In this document: positions 1 to 9,226 of the stretch, one piece after another
Layout of the letters: each line of letters begins with the position of its first letter
Position numbering within the stretch: position 1 is the first letter of the stretch
Origin: Acidobacteriota bacterium
Lineage (GTDB): Bacteria > Acidobacteriota > Terriglobia > Terriglobales > Acidobacteriaceae
Assembly (NCBI GenBank): GCA_021799405.1
Contig: JAJZAL010000006.1
Span: forward strand, 1-64,000
Reading direction: 5' to 3'
Length of the DNA: 64,000 bases
Notes under the pieces: model-generated
Seen by the model: the letters and a program-made list of their open reading frames with translations, nothing else
The model's database searches: none
Told to the model about the DNA's origin: nothing
Translations under genes and position numbers: made by a program

Positions 1-562
1 TCTCCGTACTGCCGGAGTCCGGGGTAGGCTGTCCCGGCGGAGCAGTCGACACGCCGGCGGCAAGCTGCGCCAGCGATCCCCAGTCGCGCGTTACCAGAGG
101 CAGATCCTCGACCGCCTTGTTATTGATGGTCTGGCCGACCGCCGCATTTTCAGCGTCAAGTAGGGGAGCCGCCGCGGTTACTGTTACATTTTGTTGAACA
201 CTGCCCGTAGCCAGATGGAGATCGATTGTGAGGGTCTGTTGCACATGAACAACGAGTCCGTGGACGATATATTTCTGAAATCCGCTCGATTCCCCTCGGA
301 TTGTGTAGGTGCCCGGAATCAAGCCGCCAAAGAAATACGTGCCGGTGGACGTGGATTTGGTGACCGTGGTAACGTTGGTGGCTTGGTTGGTGAGCGAGAT
401 CGTCGCCCCCGGAATGGCTGCACCGGTAGGATCCAGAGCGGTTCCCGTAATGCCGCCGGTGTCGATTTGCGCCATCAGGTTCAAAGAGAGCGACAGGAAC
501 AACAAGCAGGTCAGAACCGCAAAGCACAGCCTGGCGGTTGCCAGCCGTAGTTGCATCTTCAT
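1..562 (-). CDS. TonB-dependent receptor, Oar-like, N-terminal part (runs off window)
   Basis: This is the N-terminal 187 codons of a large outer-membrane receptor; the gene continues beyond base 1. The start ATG at 562 has GGAG six bases upstream. Residues 1-32 form a signal peptide with a hydrophobic core ending in LMAQ. Residues about 36-118 form a carboxypeptidase-regulatory-like beta-sandwich (GGITGTALDPTGAAIPGATI, then GTYFFGGLIPGTYTI). The plug domain begins around residue 130 (GQTINNKAVEDLPL). This architecture is typical of the Oar-like receptors that are expanded in Acidobacteria and are thought to import oligosaccharides or other large substrates. The gene faces a membrane-bound winged-helix regulator across a 330-bp gap. 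The specific substrate cannot be read from this part. Confidence 0.88.
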   Translation of the reverse strand, partial: MKMQLRLATARLCFAVLTCLLFLSLSLNLMAQIDTGGITGTALDPTGAAIPGATISLTNQATNVTTVTKSTSTGTYFFGGLIPGTYTIRGESSGFQKYIVHGLVVHVQQTLTIDLHLATGSVQQNVTVTAAAPLLDAENAAVGQTINNKAVEDLPLVTRDWGSLAQLAAGVSTAPPGQPTPDSGSTE

Positions 563-892
563 ATTTGTCTCCAAAAAGTGATTGCCAAGGTTGTTGATTA
601 CCCGGGTTAGGGAAGTTCTTAAGACACGCAAACAGTCGAGATTTGCCGCCTCCCATAGTGCGGTCGGGCGCGTGCCAGCAAAAGTGTTTACCCTCTTCTA
701 TTCACGTGAATCCACTGGTGATTTTTTCTGTGTAAGCATGTGATATATATGTTGTTATGCCGCGAATTAATTTTTTGTGAATGTACGTGCGGCAGCCACG
801 GTTTTCACCGGATTTATTGCTAGTTTAACGGAAAAATCGTACTCTTTCGCTGAGACAATATTGCTCTCGGACGCCAGCAGGAGGCATCATTC
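563..892. promoter_or_regulatory. Divergent promoter region between receptor and regulator
   Basis: This 330-bp non-coding gap separates the minus-strand receptor from the plus-strand regulator, so it must hold both promoters. The part from about 720 to 780 is AT-rich. A perfect 10-bp palindrome, TTCACGTGAA, lies at 701-710 and is a candidate operator. No coding region is supported here. Confidence 0.5.
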
Positions 893-2266
893 ATGGGGCA
901 TTCCACCCTGCTCGACCCCGGACAGAAGATCCCGCCTTCACGCAGCTCTTGGCCCGAATGGTTTCAAAATGATCCGCGCTGGCAAGTCGCTCAGCGCGTT
1001 GTGGCCAGCCAGCATTTTGTCAGGTCACGGCTGCTGGCAAAATTCTTGCTCTATATCGTTGCTGAAACTCTGGAGGACCGGAAGGGTAACATTACTGAAC
1101 ATCGGATTGGCGTGCATGTGTTCGACCGCGCGCCCAGTTACAGCTCCATTGAAGACAACATCGTTCGCACGTATGCGCGGCAGTTGCGGCGTCGGCTGGC
1201 AGAATATTTTGCGGGCGAGGGTGTCGGCGAGCCGCTGTATATTGATATACCGCTTGGCGGTTATGTCCCGGCCTTTGTACCCGCGCCGTCTGCCGGGGCG
1301 CCAGCGCAAGAGAAAGAAGCATCGCGCCGGCCGTCGATCCGGGGCGCTTTGCCGGAGTTACCCGAGCGGCTGACTGCCGCAACCACTCACCTGAGGGCAA
1401 ATTGGAAGCGCTGGTTGCTGACGTCTTCATGGCTTGCGGCCTATAGCCTTGTGCTGGGCTGCCTCGTCTGGCTGGTAGCGGTGCGGCGGGGGGAGCCGCA
1501 TCCTGTTCCTCCTCCGGCGCAGCCGACTACACCGCTTTGGTCCGCGCTCTTCGGCGGCCCTGCCAACTGCTATATCGTTCCGGCCGACGCGGGCATCAAT
1601 CTCCTTGAAGACCTGACGCGTCGCCCGTTGCCACTGGCGTATTACATGAATGGTAGCTACCTGAATCTGCCGCTTCCGCAGGTGGATGCGCATAGCGCCG
1701 ACGATTTGCGTGGCCAGCAGTTCACCAGTTTCATCGACATGCAAACCGTCTCCGCGCTTACGCGCCTGCCGGAGTACAACTCGCAGCGTGTGATCCTTCG
1801 CTTTCCGCGCGATGTGCAGTTGGACGATCTGAAGGATGCCAACGATGTCATCCTTGGCGCGATGGGGAGCAACCCGTGGGCGGCCATTGCACAGAGCGGT
1901 GGAAACTTTCGCATTGTAAGCAGCAAGGATATGCAGAGCGACATGCTCATCAATATGAAGCCGCAGCCTGGGGAAGCGGCCTCGTATGTGAGCCATTGGA
2001 ATCAGCCGGCGCACGAGACTTTTTCCGTGATCGCCTATCTACCCAATCTGAGCGGCAGCGGCCATTTGCTGCTGTTGCAGGGGCTGGACGTGGCCGGAAC
2101 CCAGGCGGCGGCTGAGGCGCTGCTCCACCCTGATGTGATCGCTCCGATTCTCCGAAAGGCCACTCGCCGTGACGGCTCGCTGCGTGCCTTCGAGATACTG
2201 CTGCGCTCGACCAGCCTTGAATCCAACGCGACGAATACCGAGGTCATCGGCAGCAGAATTTATTGA
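893..2266 (+). CDS. Membrane-anchored winged-helix regulator with unknown C-terminal domain
   Basis: This 457-residue protein starts at an ATG with AGGAGG eight bases upstream. Residues about 30-130 resemble an OmpR/CadC-like winged-helix domain of a type common in Acidobacteria (FLLYIVAETL, then IEDNIVRTYARQLRRRLAEY, ending in IDIPLGGYVPAF). A single membrane helix lies at about 174-197. The remaining roughly 260 residues would be periplasmic and match no domain I recognise; GAMGSNPWAAI is the most distinctive stretch. There is no receiver domain, so this looks like a one-component trans-membrane regulator. It faces the TonB receptor gene at 562, which is the likely target (inference). It ends convergent with the GH2 gene. 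Confidence 0.7.
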   Translation: MGHSTLLDPGQKIPPSRSSWPEWFQNDPRWQVAQRVVASQHFVRSRLLAKFLLYIVAETLEDRKGNITEHRIGVHVFDRAPSYSSIEDNIVRTYARQLRRRLAEYFAGEGVGEPLYIDIPLGGYVPAFVPAPSAGAPAQEKEASRRPSIRGALPELPERLTAATTHLRANWKRWLLTSSWLAAYSLVLGCLVWLVAVRRGEPHPVPPPAQPTTPLWSALFGGPANCYIVPADAGINLLEDLTRRPLPLAYYMNGSYLNLPLPQVDAHSADDLRGQQFTSFIDMQTVSALTRLPEYNSQRVILRFPRDVQLDDLKDANDVILGAMGSNPWAAIAQSGGNFRIVSSKDMQSDMLINMKPQPGEAASYVSHWNQPAHETFSVIAYLPNLSGSGHLLLLQGLDVAGTQAAAEALLHPDVIAPILRKATRRDGSLRAFEILLRSTSLESNATNTEVIGSRIY

Positions 2267-2352
2267 TGGGGCGTTGGCAGGAGCGAGTGCTTCAGGACAT
2301 GATGGATGGCTTGCGAATGTCAATTCCGGACGATGGATGAATCAGATGGCCT

Positions 2353-4821
2353 TCATTGATCAACCGTTGACGGCAGAACCAGTACGGCCTCCTGGAGTCC
2401 TTGGGCACGCGCGCGAATCGTGACATGGCCAGCTTGTTTTGTCGCCTGGATCACCGCCAGGCACTTTCCGCGAAACGCAGCCATCTCATGTCCGCGAAAG
2501 TCCATGTGACTCAACGGATCACCATTATCAACACCGATGATGCGTCCGGCGCCCTGCACATCAAAATCAATTCGAAGGTCCGCACCGGGCACCATGGTTC
2601 CGGAGGAGTCAGTCACGGTTGCGACAATATGCGCAAGGTCCTTCCCATCTGCGCGCAGAGCCTCTGACTCGGCAGCCAGAACGATCCTGGCGGGAACTGC
2701 GGCCGTCCTTACTTCTGCAGTACACGCAATCGCTCTTTCACGCTTTCCCACGGCGCGAAGGACGCCCGGCGCCCACGGAACCTCCCAGGTGAGGTGATAT
2801 CCGGCTGTGGTCATGGTGTGCTGCACGCCGAGCGAGCGGTCATTGAGAAATAACTCGACAGAGTCACAATTTGTATAACACCAGACGAAGATAGGTTTTC
2901 CCTCCATGCCTTCCCAGTTCCAATGCGGAAGGATGTGCAGCATAGGTTTGCTCGTCCACTGACTCTGGTAGAAGTAATAAATATCCTTCTCAAAACCGCA
3001 GGTATCGATGACGCCGAAGTCTCCACTTCGCGCTGGCCACGGCTTTTCCCGGTACGCGGTGTGGAAGTTCTTGTGCGGTATCGGCTCGCCAAGGTAGTCA
3101 ATACCAGCCCAGCGGAAAGCTCCCGCAACGAACGGATGCTCCCGCAGCAGTTTCCAAGCGCCTTCGCAATTCATTCGGATAAAGCATGAGTCATAAGAGG
3201 AGCAATAGTTTTCGTCAGAAACATAAGTGCTGCGCGTCTGCGCGGTATGTGGAGCTTCACTTCCGTATATCTTGCGGTGGGGATAGCGCGCATGATCGGC
3301 GTCATACTCAAAGCTGGATCCTCCGCCACCGTTGTAGCCAACTGCGTCAAACACATCGGAAAAGCCGCTATGATTTGCCGATTCGATTGCATTGATGGCG
3401 CATGTGGCAGGACGCGAAGGGTCGAGACGATGCACGATATCAACGAGTTTTCTTGCAGTCGCAACGCCTTCTGGCTTTCCTTTCTCGGGAACCTCGTTGC
3501 CCGTGCTCCACAGGATGATGGAGGGATGATTCCGGTCGCGCTCGATCATGCTGGTCAGATCTTTTGCCGCCCATTCGTCAAAGTAAAGATGATAGCCGTA
3601 GGTGATTCCATTTTTGGCGACTCGCCATCCATCGAAGGCTTCATCGATAACCAGAAATCCCATGCGGTCGCACATGTCCAGAAGTTGCGGCGCGGGAGGG
3701 TTATGACTCATGCGAATGGCATTGCATCCCATATTCTTAAGCAGGTGCAGCCTTCGCTCCATGGCGGCTTCATGAAAGGCCGCACCCAGAGCGCCCAGGT
3801 CGTGATGGATGCACACGCCTTTCAAGAGGACCGGCTGACCATTTAACGAAAAGCCGCGGTCCGCATCAAATGTGGCGCTGCGCACGCCAAATGGAGTCCT
3901 GTATTCGTCAATCAGGGACTGATCTTCAATGATCTGCGTAACCGCCATGTAGAGCACCGGTTCATCCGGAGACCATAAGCGCGGATTTGCGAGCTGCAGA
4001 GATTGTGTAAATGTATCGACAGTGTTGGCAGGTACAGAGTATGCCTGACGCGCTTCGCACCGCAGCGTTCCATCCGCATCCAAAATCCGGGTAACAAGCA
4101 CCGCACTACACGCCGATGTCCTTTCATTGCGGATCCTGGTAGACACATTAAGCTCTGCTGAATCCGCCGAAACTGAACGCGCGTGAACAAAGGTTCCCCA
4201 ATGATCGACGCGAAGCTTCCCAGCTTTCGTTAGCCAGACATGGCGATAGATACCCGAGCCGGAATACCACCGGCAGTTCGGTTGCAATGAGTTATCCACT
4301 TTGACGGACAGCACATTCATCTCATTGCCGAAGAGCAGATAGGGAGTCAGGTCATACGCAAACGATACATATCCATACGGACGGCGGCCCAGGTGGTGAC
4401 CGTTCAACCACACTTCACTGTTCATGTAGACACCGTCGAACTGGATCTCCACACTTCGTCCCTGGTCGAGTTGCGGCATTGTGAATGCCTTTCGATACCA
4501 GCCGATTCCCCCCGGCAGGTAGGCCCCATGCGGTCCGCTGGGATTCTCCTCACGGAAAGGACCGGCAATGCTCCAGTCGTGAGGAATGTCGAGCTGCTCC
4601 CAGGAGCGATCGTCGAAATCGAGTCGTTCACCACCGGACACGTTGCCTAGATGGAATCTCCAGTCGGCATCAAAGGCGGTGCGCTCCCTGCCTTTACCGT
4701 TCACTGCGGAAGATGCGTTCGTGCTTTCAAACAAACCGGACTTCGAGTAGTGCGAAAGCACCACGCCGCCGACAAGGCTCTGCCCCGTAGACGCAAGGAA
4801 TTTTCTGCGATCAATTGCCAT
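2353..4821 (-). CDS. Glycoside hydrolase family 2 (beta-galactosidase/glucuronidase type), Tat-exported
   Basis: This 822-residue enzyme carries a twin-arginine signal at its N-terminus (DRRKFLAST, residues 4-12). The order is signal, GH2 sugar-binding domain (about 50-200), immunoglobulin-like domain (about 205-315), TIM barrel (about 320-610) and C-terminal beta-sandwich domains. The general acid/base is predicted as E443 in STGNEVPEKG and the nucleophile as E522 in IYGSEAPH. Both sit where GH2 enzymes place them. GH2 covers beta-galactosidases, glucuronidases and mannosidases, and the exact specificity cannot be read from sequence. It is the last gene of a minus-strand set with a TonB receptor, a PHP hydrolase and GH3. 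A hairpin with a short T run separates it from GH3. Confidence 0.9.
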   Translation of the reverse strand: MAIDRRKFLASTGQSLVGGVVLSHYSKSGLFESTNASSAVNGKGRERTAFDADWRFHLGNVSGGERLDFDDRSWEQLDIPHDWSIAGPFREENPSGPHGAYLPGGIGWYRKAFTMPQLDQGRSVEIQFDGVYMNSEVWLNGHHLGRRPYGYVSFAYDLTPYLLFGNEMNVLSVKVDNSLQPNCRWYSGSGIYRHVWLTKAGKLRVDHWGTFVHARSVSADSAELNVSTRIRNERTSACSAVLVTRILDADGTLRCEARQAYSVPANTVDTFTQSLQLANPRLWSPDEPVLYMAVTQIIEDQSLIDEYRTPFGVRSATFDADRGFSLNGQPVLLKGVCIHHDLGALGAAFHEAAMERRLHLLKNMGCNAIRMSHNPPAPQLLDMCDRMGFLVIDEAFDGWRVAKNGITYGYHLYFDEWAAKDLTSMIERDRNHPSIILWSTGNEVPEKGKPEGVATARKLVDIVHRLDPSRPATCAINAIESANHSGFSDVFDAVGYNGGGGSSFEYDADHARYPHRKIYGSEAPHTAQTRSTYVSDENYCSSYDSCFIRMNCEGAWKLLREHPFVAGAFRWAGIDYLGEPIPHKNFHTAYREKPWPARSGDFGVIDTCGFEKDIYYFYQSQWTSKPMLHILPHWNWEGMEGKPIFVWCYTNCDSVELFLNDRSLGVQHTMTTAGYHLTWEVPWAPGVLRAVGKRERAIACTAEVRTAAVPARIVLAAESEALRADGKDLAHIVATVTDSSGTMVPGADLRIDFDVQGAGRIIGVDNGDPLSHMDFRGHEMAAFRGKCLAVIQATKQAGHVTIRARAQGLQEAVLVLPSTVDQ

Positions 4822-4864
4822 GAAACCCCCTCGGTTAGCAGCCCCATGAATTCGAATCTTTCAG

Positions 4865-4896
4865 AAAAGTAGCGCCGGTCCGGAGAGCGGCGCTAC
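4865..4896 (-). terminator. Hairpin with T run between GH3 and GH2
   Basis: Read on the minus strand, the 9-bp perfect stem GTAGCGCCG / CGGCGCTAC (4888-4896 with 4869-4877, 10-nt loop) is followed directly by TTTT. It lies downstream of the GH3 stop and upstream of the GH2 start. It could be an intra-operon terminator that lowers GH2 expression, or an mRNA-stabilising hairpin. Confidence 0.55.
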
Positions 4897-4949
4897 AAAG
4901 GAACAAACTTATCCGGTCAGGGACCAGGCAACCAGACTCAGAGCTTATC

Positions 4950-7631
4950 TCAATGAATCATAATCGCTGTCTGCAAAGGAAGATCCCGTGAGGATCGGCC
5001 TGCATACACAGTGCGTCTACCTGTGCCGGTTACCCATTTGTCCTGAGCAGTCGACCAGGATTGCAGGCTACGCAGCGGAACATGCATCTCCACTGTTTGT
5101 GATTGCCCCGGCAGCAGATGTATCCTCTCGAATGCCGCCAGCGAGCGGACTGCGTACTGCACGCCTTGCAGTTGGTCAGCCGGCGCGCCGACATATACCT
5201 GGGGAACCTCGTCGCTTGCGACATGACCTGCATTCCTGACGTTGAGACTCACATTGACTCCGCCATCTTCAGCGCGTTCGACCTTCAGGCCCGAATATGC
5301 GAAATCAGTATAGGAAAGACCGAAACCGAACGGAAAGAGCGGATGAATACCTCGTTTGTCGAACCAGCGATAGCCTACATAGATGCCCTCGGAAAAGACG
5401 CCGGTGCCGCTGGCGTTCGTTCCCAGCCGCTCGGGATGCGCAGGATCGGTGGCGGGATAATCGGTCAGATTGCGTCCCCAGGTAAACGGCAAGCGGCCCG
5501 CGGGGCTGACCTTGCCAAGCAGTACGTTCGCGGTGGCCCAGCCACCCTCATCGCCCGGCCACCACATCTGCAGCACCGCCTTTACCATGTTCAGCCATGG
5601 AAGTGCCACGGGCTGGCTGACATTGAGCACCACAATGGTGTTTGGATTGACAGCCGCAATATCTTCAACAAGCTTGTTCTGATCATCGGACAGATGAAAC
5701 TCGGGATCGCCCTGAGCCCACACGAAAACAACCGCGGTCCTGGCCTTGCGGGCCGCGCTGATCGCCGCCTCATAATCGGCGCGCTTCTGCTCCGGCGTAA
5801 GCCAGCTCAGCCGGATCTGGACAGGCTGATGCGATGTATCCGGTTCGACGGCCAGCGATAACTGATGTGGGCCTGACGCGAGATTCAGGCTTCGACTCAC
5901 ATTATCCAAACCGTCCGTGGTTGGCAAAAGGTCGCTTTCTCCCGCCTGGGTAATATCTCCGTGCACAAACATCTTGCCGTTGTGGGCAATCGTCTTGCCG
6001 TCTAGGGTGAGTTTCCCGTAAGCGCCGAGAATTTGCATGTGCAGAATGTAGGTGCCTGTTTGCGGAATTGTGAGAGTTCCATTCCAGGTTGCGTGCGCAT
6101 CTGCCGGAAAGGCCTTGCCGTTTGAATGCGTGAAATCCACCTGCGCGTCGGTTTGGGTCGCGCCGTTCGCGGAGATTCGCTGCAATCCAGGCTGGCCATT
6201 ATGAGAAAGATATTGAGCAGGGATCGAAATGCCAGTTCGATCATCGGCGACCGCATAGGCGATATGGACGCCCGGCACCGCTGCCGTGTCCTTTCGGAGC
6301 GCAGTTACCGTTCCGATCTCACGCTCAGGCAAGCCCACAGCTTTTTCGCCTGGCTGGCCGACCGCGATGGTCTGGCCTGCGCCCGGACCGATGAGCACCA
6401 GCGATTGCAGATCGCTCTTCTTCAGCGGCAGAATGCCAGCGTTATTCTTCAGCAGGACGGCGGCGTCTTCGGACGTTTTCTCGACAATTGCGGCATTCTG
6501 CGCGACAGGCGATGAAGTGATGGGACGCTCCGGCCGACCGTTCAGCAGGCCGAAGCGATCCATCTCGTAGAGAATGTGGCCGACAGCGCGATCAATGGTG
6601 GCTTCACTGACCTTGCCCGATTGCACTGCTTGCTTGAGGTGCGTGAAATAGGTTTCTCTTGGTCGGCCAATCCCGACGGTTCCGGGCATTTCCATATCGA
6701 GGCCGTCATTGATGAACGTGACCGCATGAGTCGCACCCCAGTCGGAAGTGACAAATCCCTTGAAGTGCAGCTCATTGCGAAGAATATGGATCAGCGTGTC
6801 GGAATTGCCGCAGGCGTATTGGTCGTTGACTTTGTTGTACGAGCACATAATCGATGACACCCCTGCGCGAACTGCGTCTGCAAAGGGCGGGAGATAGATC
6901 TCATGCATCGCCTGGGGCTGGACGTCCACATTGTAGGTATTGCGATAGTTTGCTGCAGTGGAATCGAATGCAATGTAGTGCTTCGCCTGCGACAGAATGC
7001 CGAGGCTTTGAATGCCGCGGATTTCAGCGGCGCCAACCTCTCCGGTCAGCAACGGATCCTCGCCGAAAGTGTTATAGCCGCGGCGGAAAGTCACATCCCG
7101 GTCAATATTGATAAAAGGCTGAAGTACAACGTCAATTCCATGCGACTTTGCTTCGCGCGCAATCACCAGTCCATTCTGGCGGGCATCCCGGGTGCTGAAG
7201 GTGGCGGCAAGCCCCATCGTAGCTGTCAGCGCCATCGCCGGCACTCGTGTGAGGACACCCGGAGGACCGTCAGAGAGTCGGATGGCAGAGATTCCGAGAC
7301 GTGAAATCCCGGGAAGAAACCCGGCCTGTCCCTGATAGGTAGATGGAGGTTCCTGTGCGCCATGAAGCAGTGAAATCTTTTCGTCGAGCGTCATTTCACT
7401 CAGGAGCTTATCGACGCGCGCATTGCCCGTTACCACTGGGGCCGCCCCTCCCGATTGCGCGTGTACAAAGAAGATACTCCCGCAAAGAATAGCTATGAGA
7501 GTAAAAACGAATCGCATCTTTCGCGCGGTGGCCCGGCGTGTGTAAGGTTTTGAATGTGTTGTCTGTTTGGCGGCTGAAGATGCAATATGCACAGATGACA
7601 GTCCTTTCTGGAAATCCATTCGCTTTACCAT
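4950..7631 (-). CDS. Glycoside hydrolase family 3 beta-glucosidase with PA14 insertion
   Basis: This 893-residue enzyme has the layout of GH3 beta-glucosidases. The N-terminal barrel covers about 70-330, with the nucleophile D297 in GFVTSDWGA and the substrate-binding AKHY at about 216-219. A PA14 carbohydrate-binding insertion lies at about 480-610, followed by the second alpha/beta domain (SPAGRLPFTW) and a fibronectin type III-like end (FPFGFGLSYT onward). The longest start directly abuts the stop of the upstream gene (TAA then ATG), which suggests translational coupling. It gives a 38-residue lead before a clear signal peptide at M39 (base 7517), so the mature start is uncertain. The enzyme probably removes glucose or xylose from imported or periplasmic oligosaccharides. 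Confidence 0.92.
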   Translation of the reverse strand: MVKRMDFQKGLSSVHIASSAAKQTTHSKPYTRRATARKMRFVFTLIAILCGSIFFVHAQSGGAAPVVTGNARVDKLLSEMTLDEKISLLHGAQEPPSTYQGQAGFLPGISRLGISAIRLSDGPPGVLTRVPAMALTATMGLAATFSTRDARQNGLVIAREAKSHGIDVVLQPFINIDRDVTFRRGYNTFGEDPLLTGEVGAAEIRGIQSLGILSQAKHYIAFDSTAANYRNTYNVDVQPQAMHEIYLPPFADAVRAGVSSIMCSYNKVNDQYACGNSDTLIHILRNELHFKGFVTSDWGATHAVTFINDGLDMEMPGTVGIGRPRETYFTHLKQAVQSGKVSEATIDRAVGHILYEMDRFGLLNGRPERPITSSPVAQNAAIVEKTSEDAAVLLKNNAGILPLKKSDLQSLVLIGPGAGQTIAVGQPGEKAVGLPEREIGTVTALRKDTAAVPGVHIAYAVADDRTGISIPAQYLSHNGQPGLQRISANGATQTDAQVDFTHSNGKAFPADAHATWNGTLTIPQTGTYILHMQILGAYGKLTLDGKTIAHNGKMFVHGDITQAGESDLLPTTDGLDNVSRSLNLASGPHQLSLAVEPDTSHQPVQIRLSWLTPEQKRADYEAAISAARKARTAVVFVWAQGDPEFHLSDDQNKLVEDIAAVNPNTIVVLNVSQPVALPWLNMVKAVLQMWWPGDEGGWATANVLLGKVSPAGRLPFTWGRNLTDYPATDPAHPERLGTNASGTGVFSEGIYVGYRWFDKRGIHPLFPFGFGLSYTDFAYSGLKVERAEDGGVNVSLNVRNAGHVASDEVPQVYVGAPADQLQGVQYAVRSLAAFERIHLLPGQSQTVEMHVPLRSLQSWSTAQDKWVTGTGRRTVYAGRSSRDLPLQTAIMIH

Positions 7632-8969
7632 TTATCGGCCCGTCCACACAGGTGCGAGCCATGCCACCGGCTTGGTGGGATCGGGATGAGGTGCATCACC
7701 ACCACCAGCGTTCCATACGCGCACGAAGAAATATTTGCTTTGTGCATCGGTAATTGTAGGCTTCCACGTGACATCATACCCCGGCGTGGTTGGCGTATAA
7801 GTTTGCGCAATTTCTCCGTGGTCTTTCACAATATCAATCTTTGTGATCTTATCCGCGGGATTACTCGTGTCGGGGTCACTGATATGAATATCGAAGTGAA
7901 AGGCAGAGGGATGGTCCAATGTTGAGCCCATCACCTTTCCGTTGACGCTGTACCGGCACTGCAGGTTGTTGTCCAGGGACGCATAAGTGCGCCGGTGCTT
8001 CATCGCGTCGAGAATAGCGACTTTGGTTTTCGCGGACGCGAGGACAAAAGTGCGCGACTTGAATTTTCCGATTCCAGTCAGTCCGTGGTTATCGAGACCG
8101 CAGACGGGCGAGACCTTCCAGCCCTTATCGAGAGCGTTAACAAAGGCCTGATAATGGATATGGTCGTTGTGATTGATGACCTCAAGCATCGTGATCACAT
8201 CGGTCACGGCCGGGGTTCGGCCCGCCCAGTCCGCATATTGATCCGGACCCGGATGGTTGAAGCTCGCAACTACGGGACCGTCGCCGTTGGGCTTTGCCGT
8301 TGCCAGCCAGCGATATAGATACGACAGATCAACACCTGGAGCGAGCGCGTTGAGGATGCTCGCGGTGTTGATGACGTTGATATGTCCACGTCCGCCGGGA
8401 CCATTGTTCTCAGAAAATTCAAAGCCGGCCAGGGCTACAAAACCTGGGCCGGTTGCCGCGGCCGCCTGCTGCTTTGTGGCCTGCCAGGCGGGATTGGCAG
8501 GACCGCTCGGCGAGAACACTGCTTCCTGCGAGTGGTCGGAAGTTACATAGAAATCGTAACCGTCCTGCTTCGCCAATTGATAATGACGTGACGGAAGACC
8601 TTGAACCGATTTCCAGTCCGGCTTCAAAGTCATGCCCGGAGAAGGAAGTTGCCAACTGTTGATGACATAGATGCCCGGGCACTTGTTCTTGAAGACATAC
8701 CCCTTACTCCACAGTGATACAAAGGGATCCGCTGGTTCCGAGCCGTAGACAAGGATGCCGGCGCACGGACTATGCTCCCACTGCTCGCCATGCGACCACG
8801 TAAGCTCCGTATGCGAATGCGTGTTGCCGGCAAATATCCTGTATTGGGAGTTGCTCTGCGCGGGCAAAGCTGGACTCATTGAGAGAGCAAGAACGGAGAA
8901 GGCTACCGTGTACCTCGCCGGTGAAGAGATAAAGCGTCTCCAGTTGATAAGTTCAGTTCGTTTGTGCAT
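7632..8969 (-). CDS. Secreted CehA/McbA-type PHP metallohydrolase
   Basis: This 445-residue protein has a signal peptide (about 1-38, ending ALPAQ) and the metal ligands of a PHP-like fold: H51/H53 in GNTHSHTEL, D145/H146 in VTSDHS, E184 in GFEFSENNG, H196 in GRGHINVIN, H239 in FNHPGPD and D293/H295 in CGLDNHG. This pattern fits the CehA/McbA family of metal-dependent hydrolases, whose named member hydrolyses a carbamate ester. The C-terminal 100 residues form a beta-rich domain. Its place between a TonB receptor and two glycosidases suggests it removes an ester or phosphoester substituent from a glycan (inference). The start is supported by AAAGGGG upstream. The true substrate is unknown. 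Confidence 0.72.
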   Translation of the reverse strand: MHKRTELINWRRFISSPARYTVAFSVLALSMSPALPAQSNSQYRIFAGNTHSHTELTWSHGEQWEHSPCAGILVYGSEPADPFVSLWSKGYVFKNKCPGIYVINSWQLPSPGMTLKPDWKSVQGLPSRHYQLAKQDGYDFYVTSDHSQEAVFSPSGPANPAWQATKQQAAAATGPGFVALAGFEFSENNGPGGRGHINVINTASILNALAPGVDLSYLYRWLATAKPNGDGPVVASFNHPGPDQYADWAGRTPAVTDVITMLEVINHNDHIHYQAFVNALDKGWKVSPVCGLDNHGLTGIGKFKSRTFVLASAKTKVAILDAMKHRRTYASLDNNLQCRYSVNGKVMGSTLDHPSAFHFDIHISDPDTSNPADKITKIDIVKDHGEIAQTYTPTTPGYDVTWKPTITDAQSKYFFVRVWNAGGGDAPHPDPTKPVAWLAPVWTGR

Positions 8970-9226
8970 CGTTAGCCCCTTTCCGTGTTCAGCCCTGGCG
9001 CCTGTTTGAAAAAAGCCGTTGCTCTTTCGCTTCCATCTGGCATGTTTACCCTGGAGCTAGAAGGATCGCGCCGGTACCGGAGCATGTGATAGGCCGCGGT
9101 CTCATTCGAGAGGAACAAGTCTGGTCGATCGCATCTTCAATAAGTTCTGTTGGTTGTTACAAGGCTTGGTCCCCGCGGGCTGCGCATGAGACGAGTGCGG
9201 AATCCGGGGCACAGCAGCCGCCATGA

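Noticed and set aside
685..9052. Shared 10-mer TGTTTACCCT at 685-694 and 9043-9052, both upstream of minus-strand genes
   Set aside because: Two copies of one 10-mer in 64 kb can easily arise by chance, and the flanks differ.
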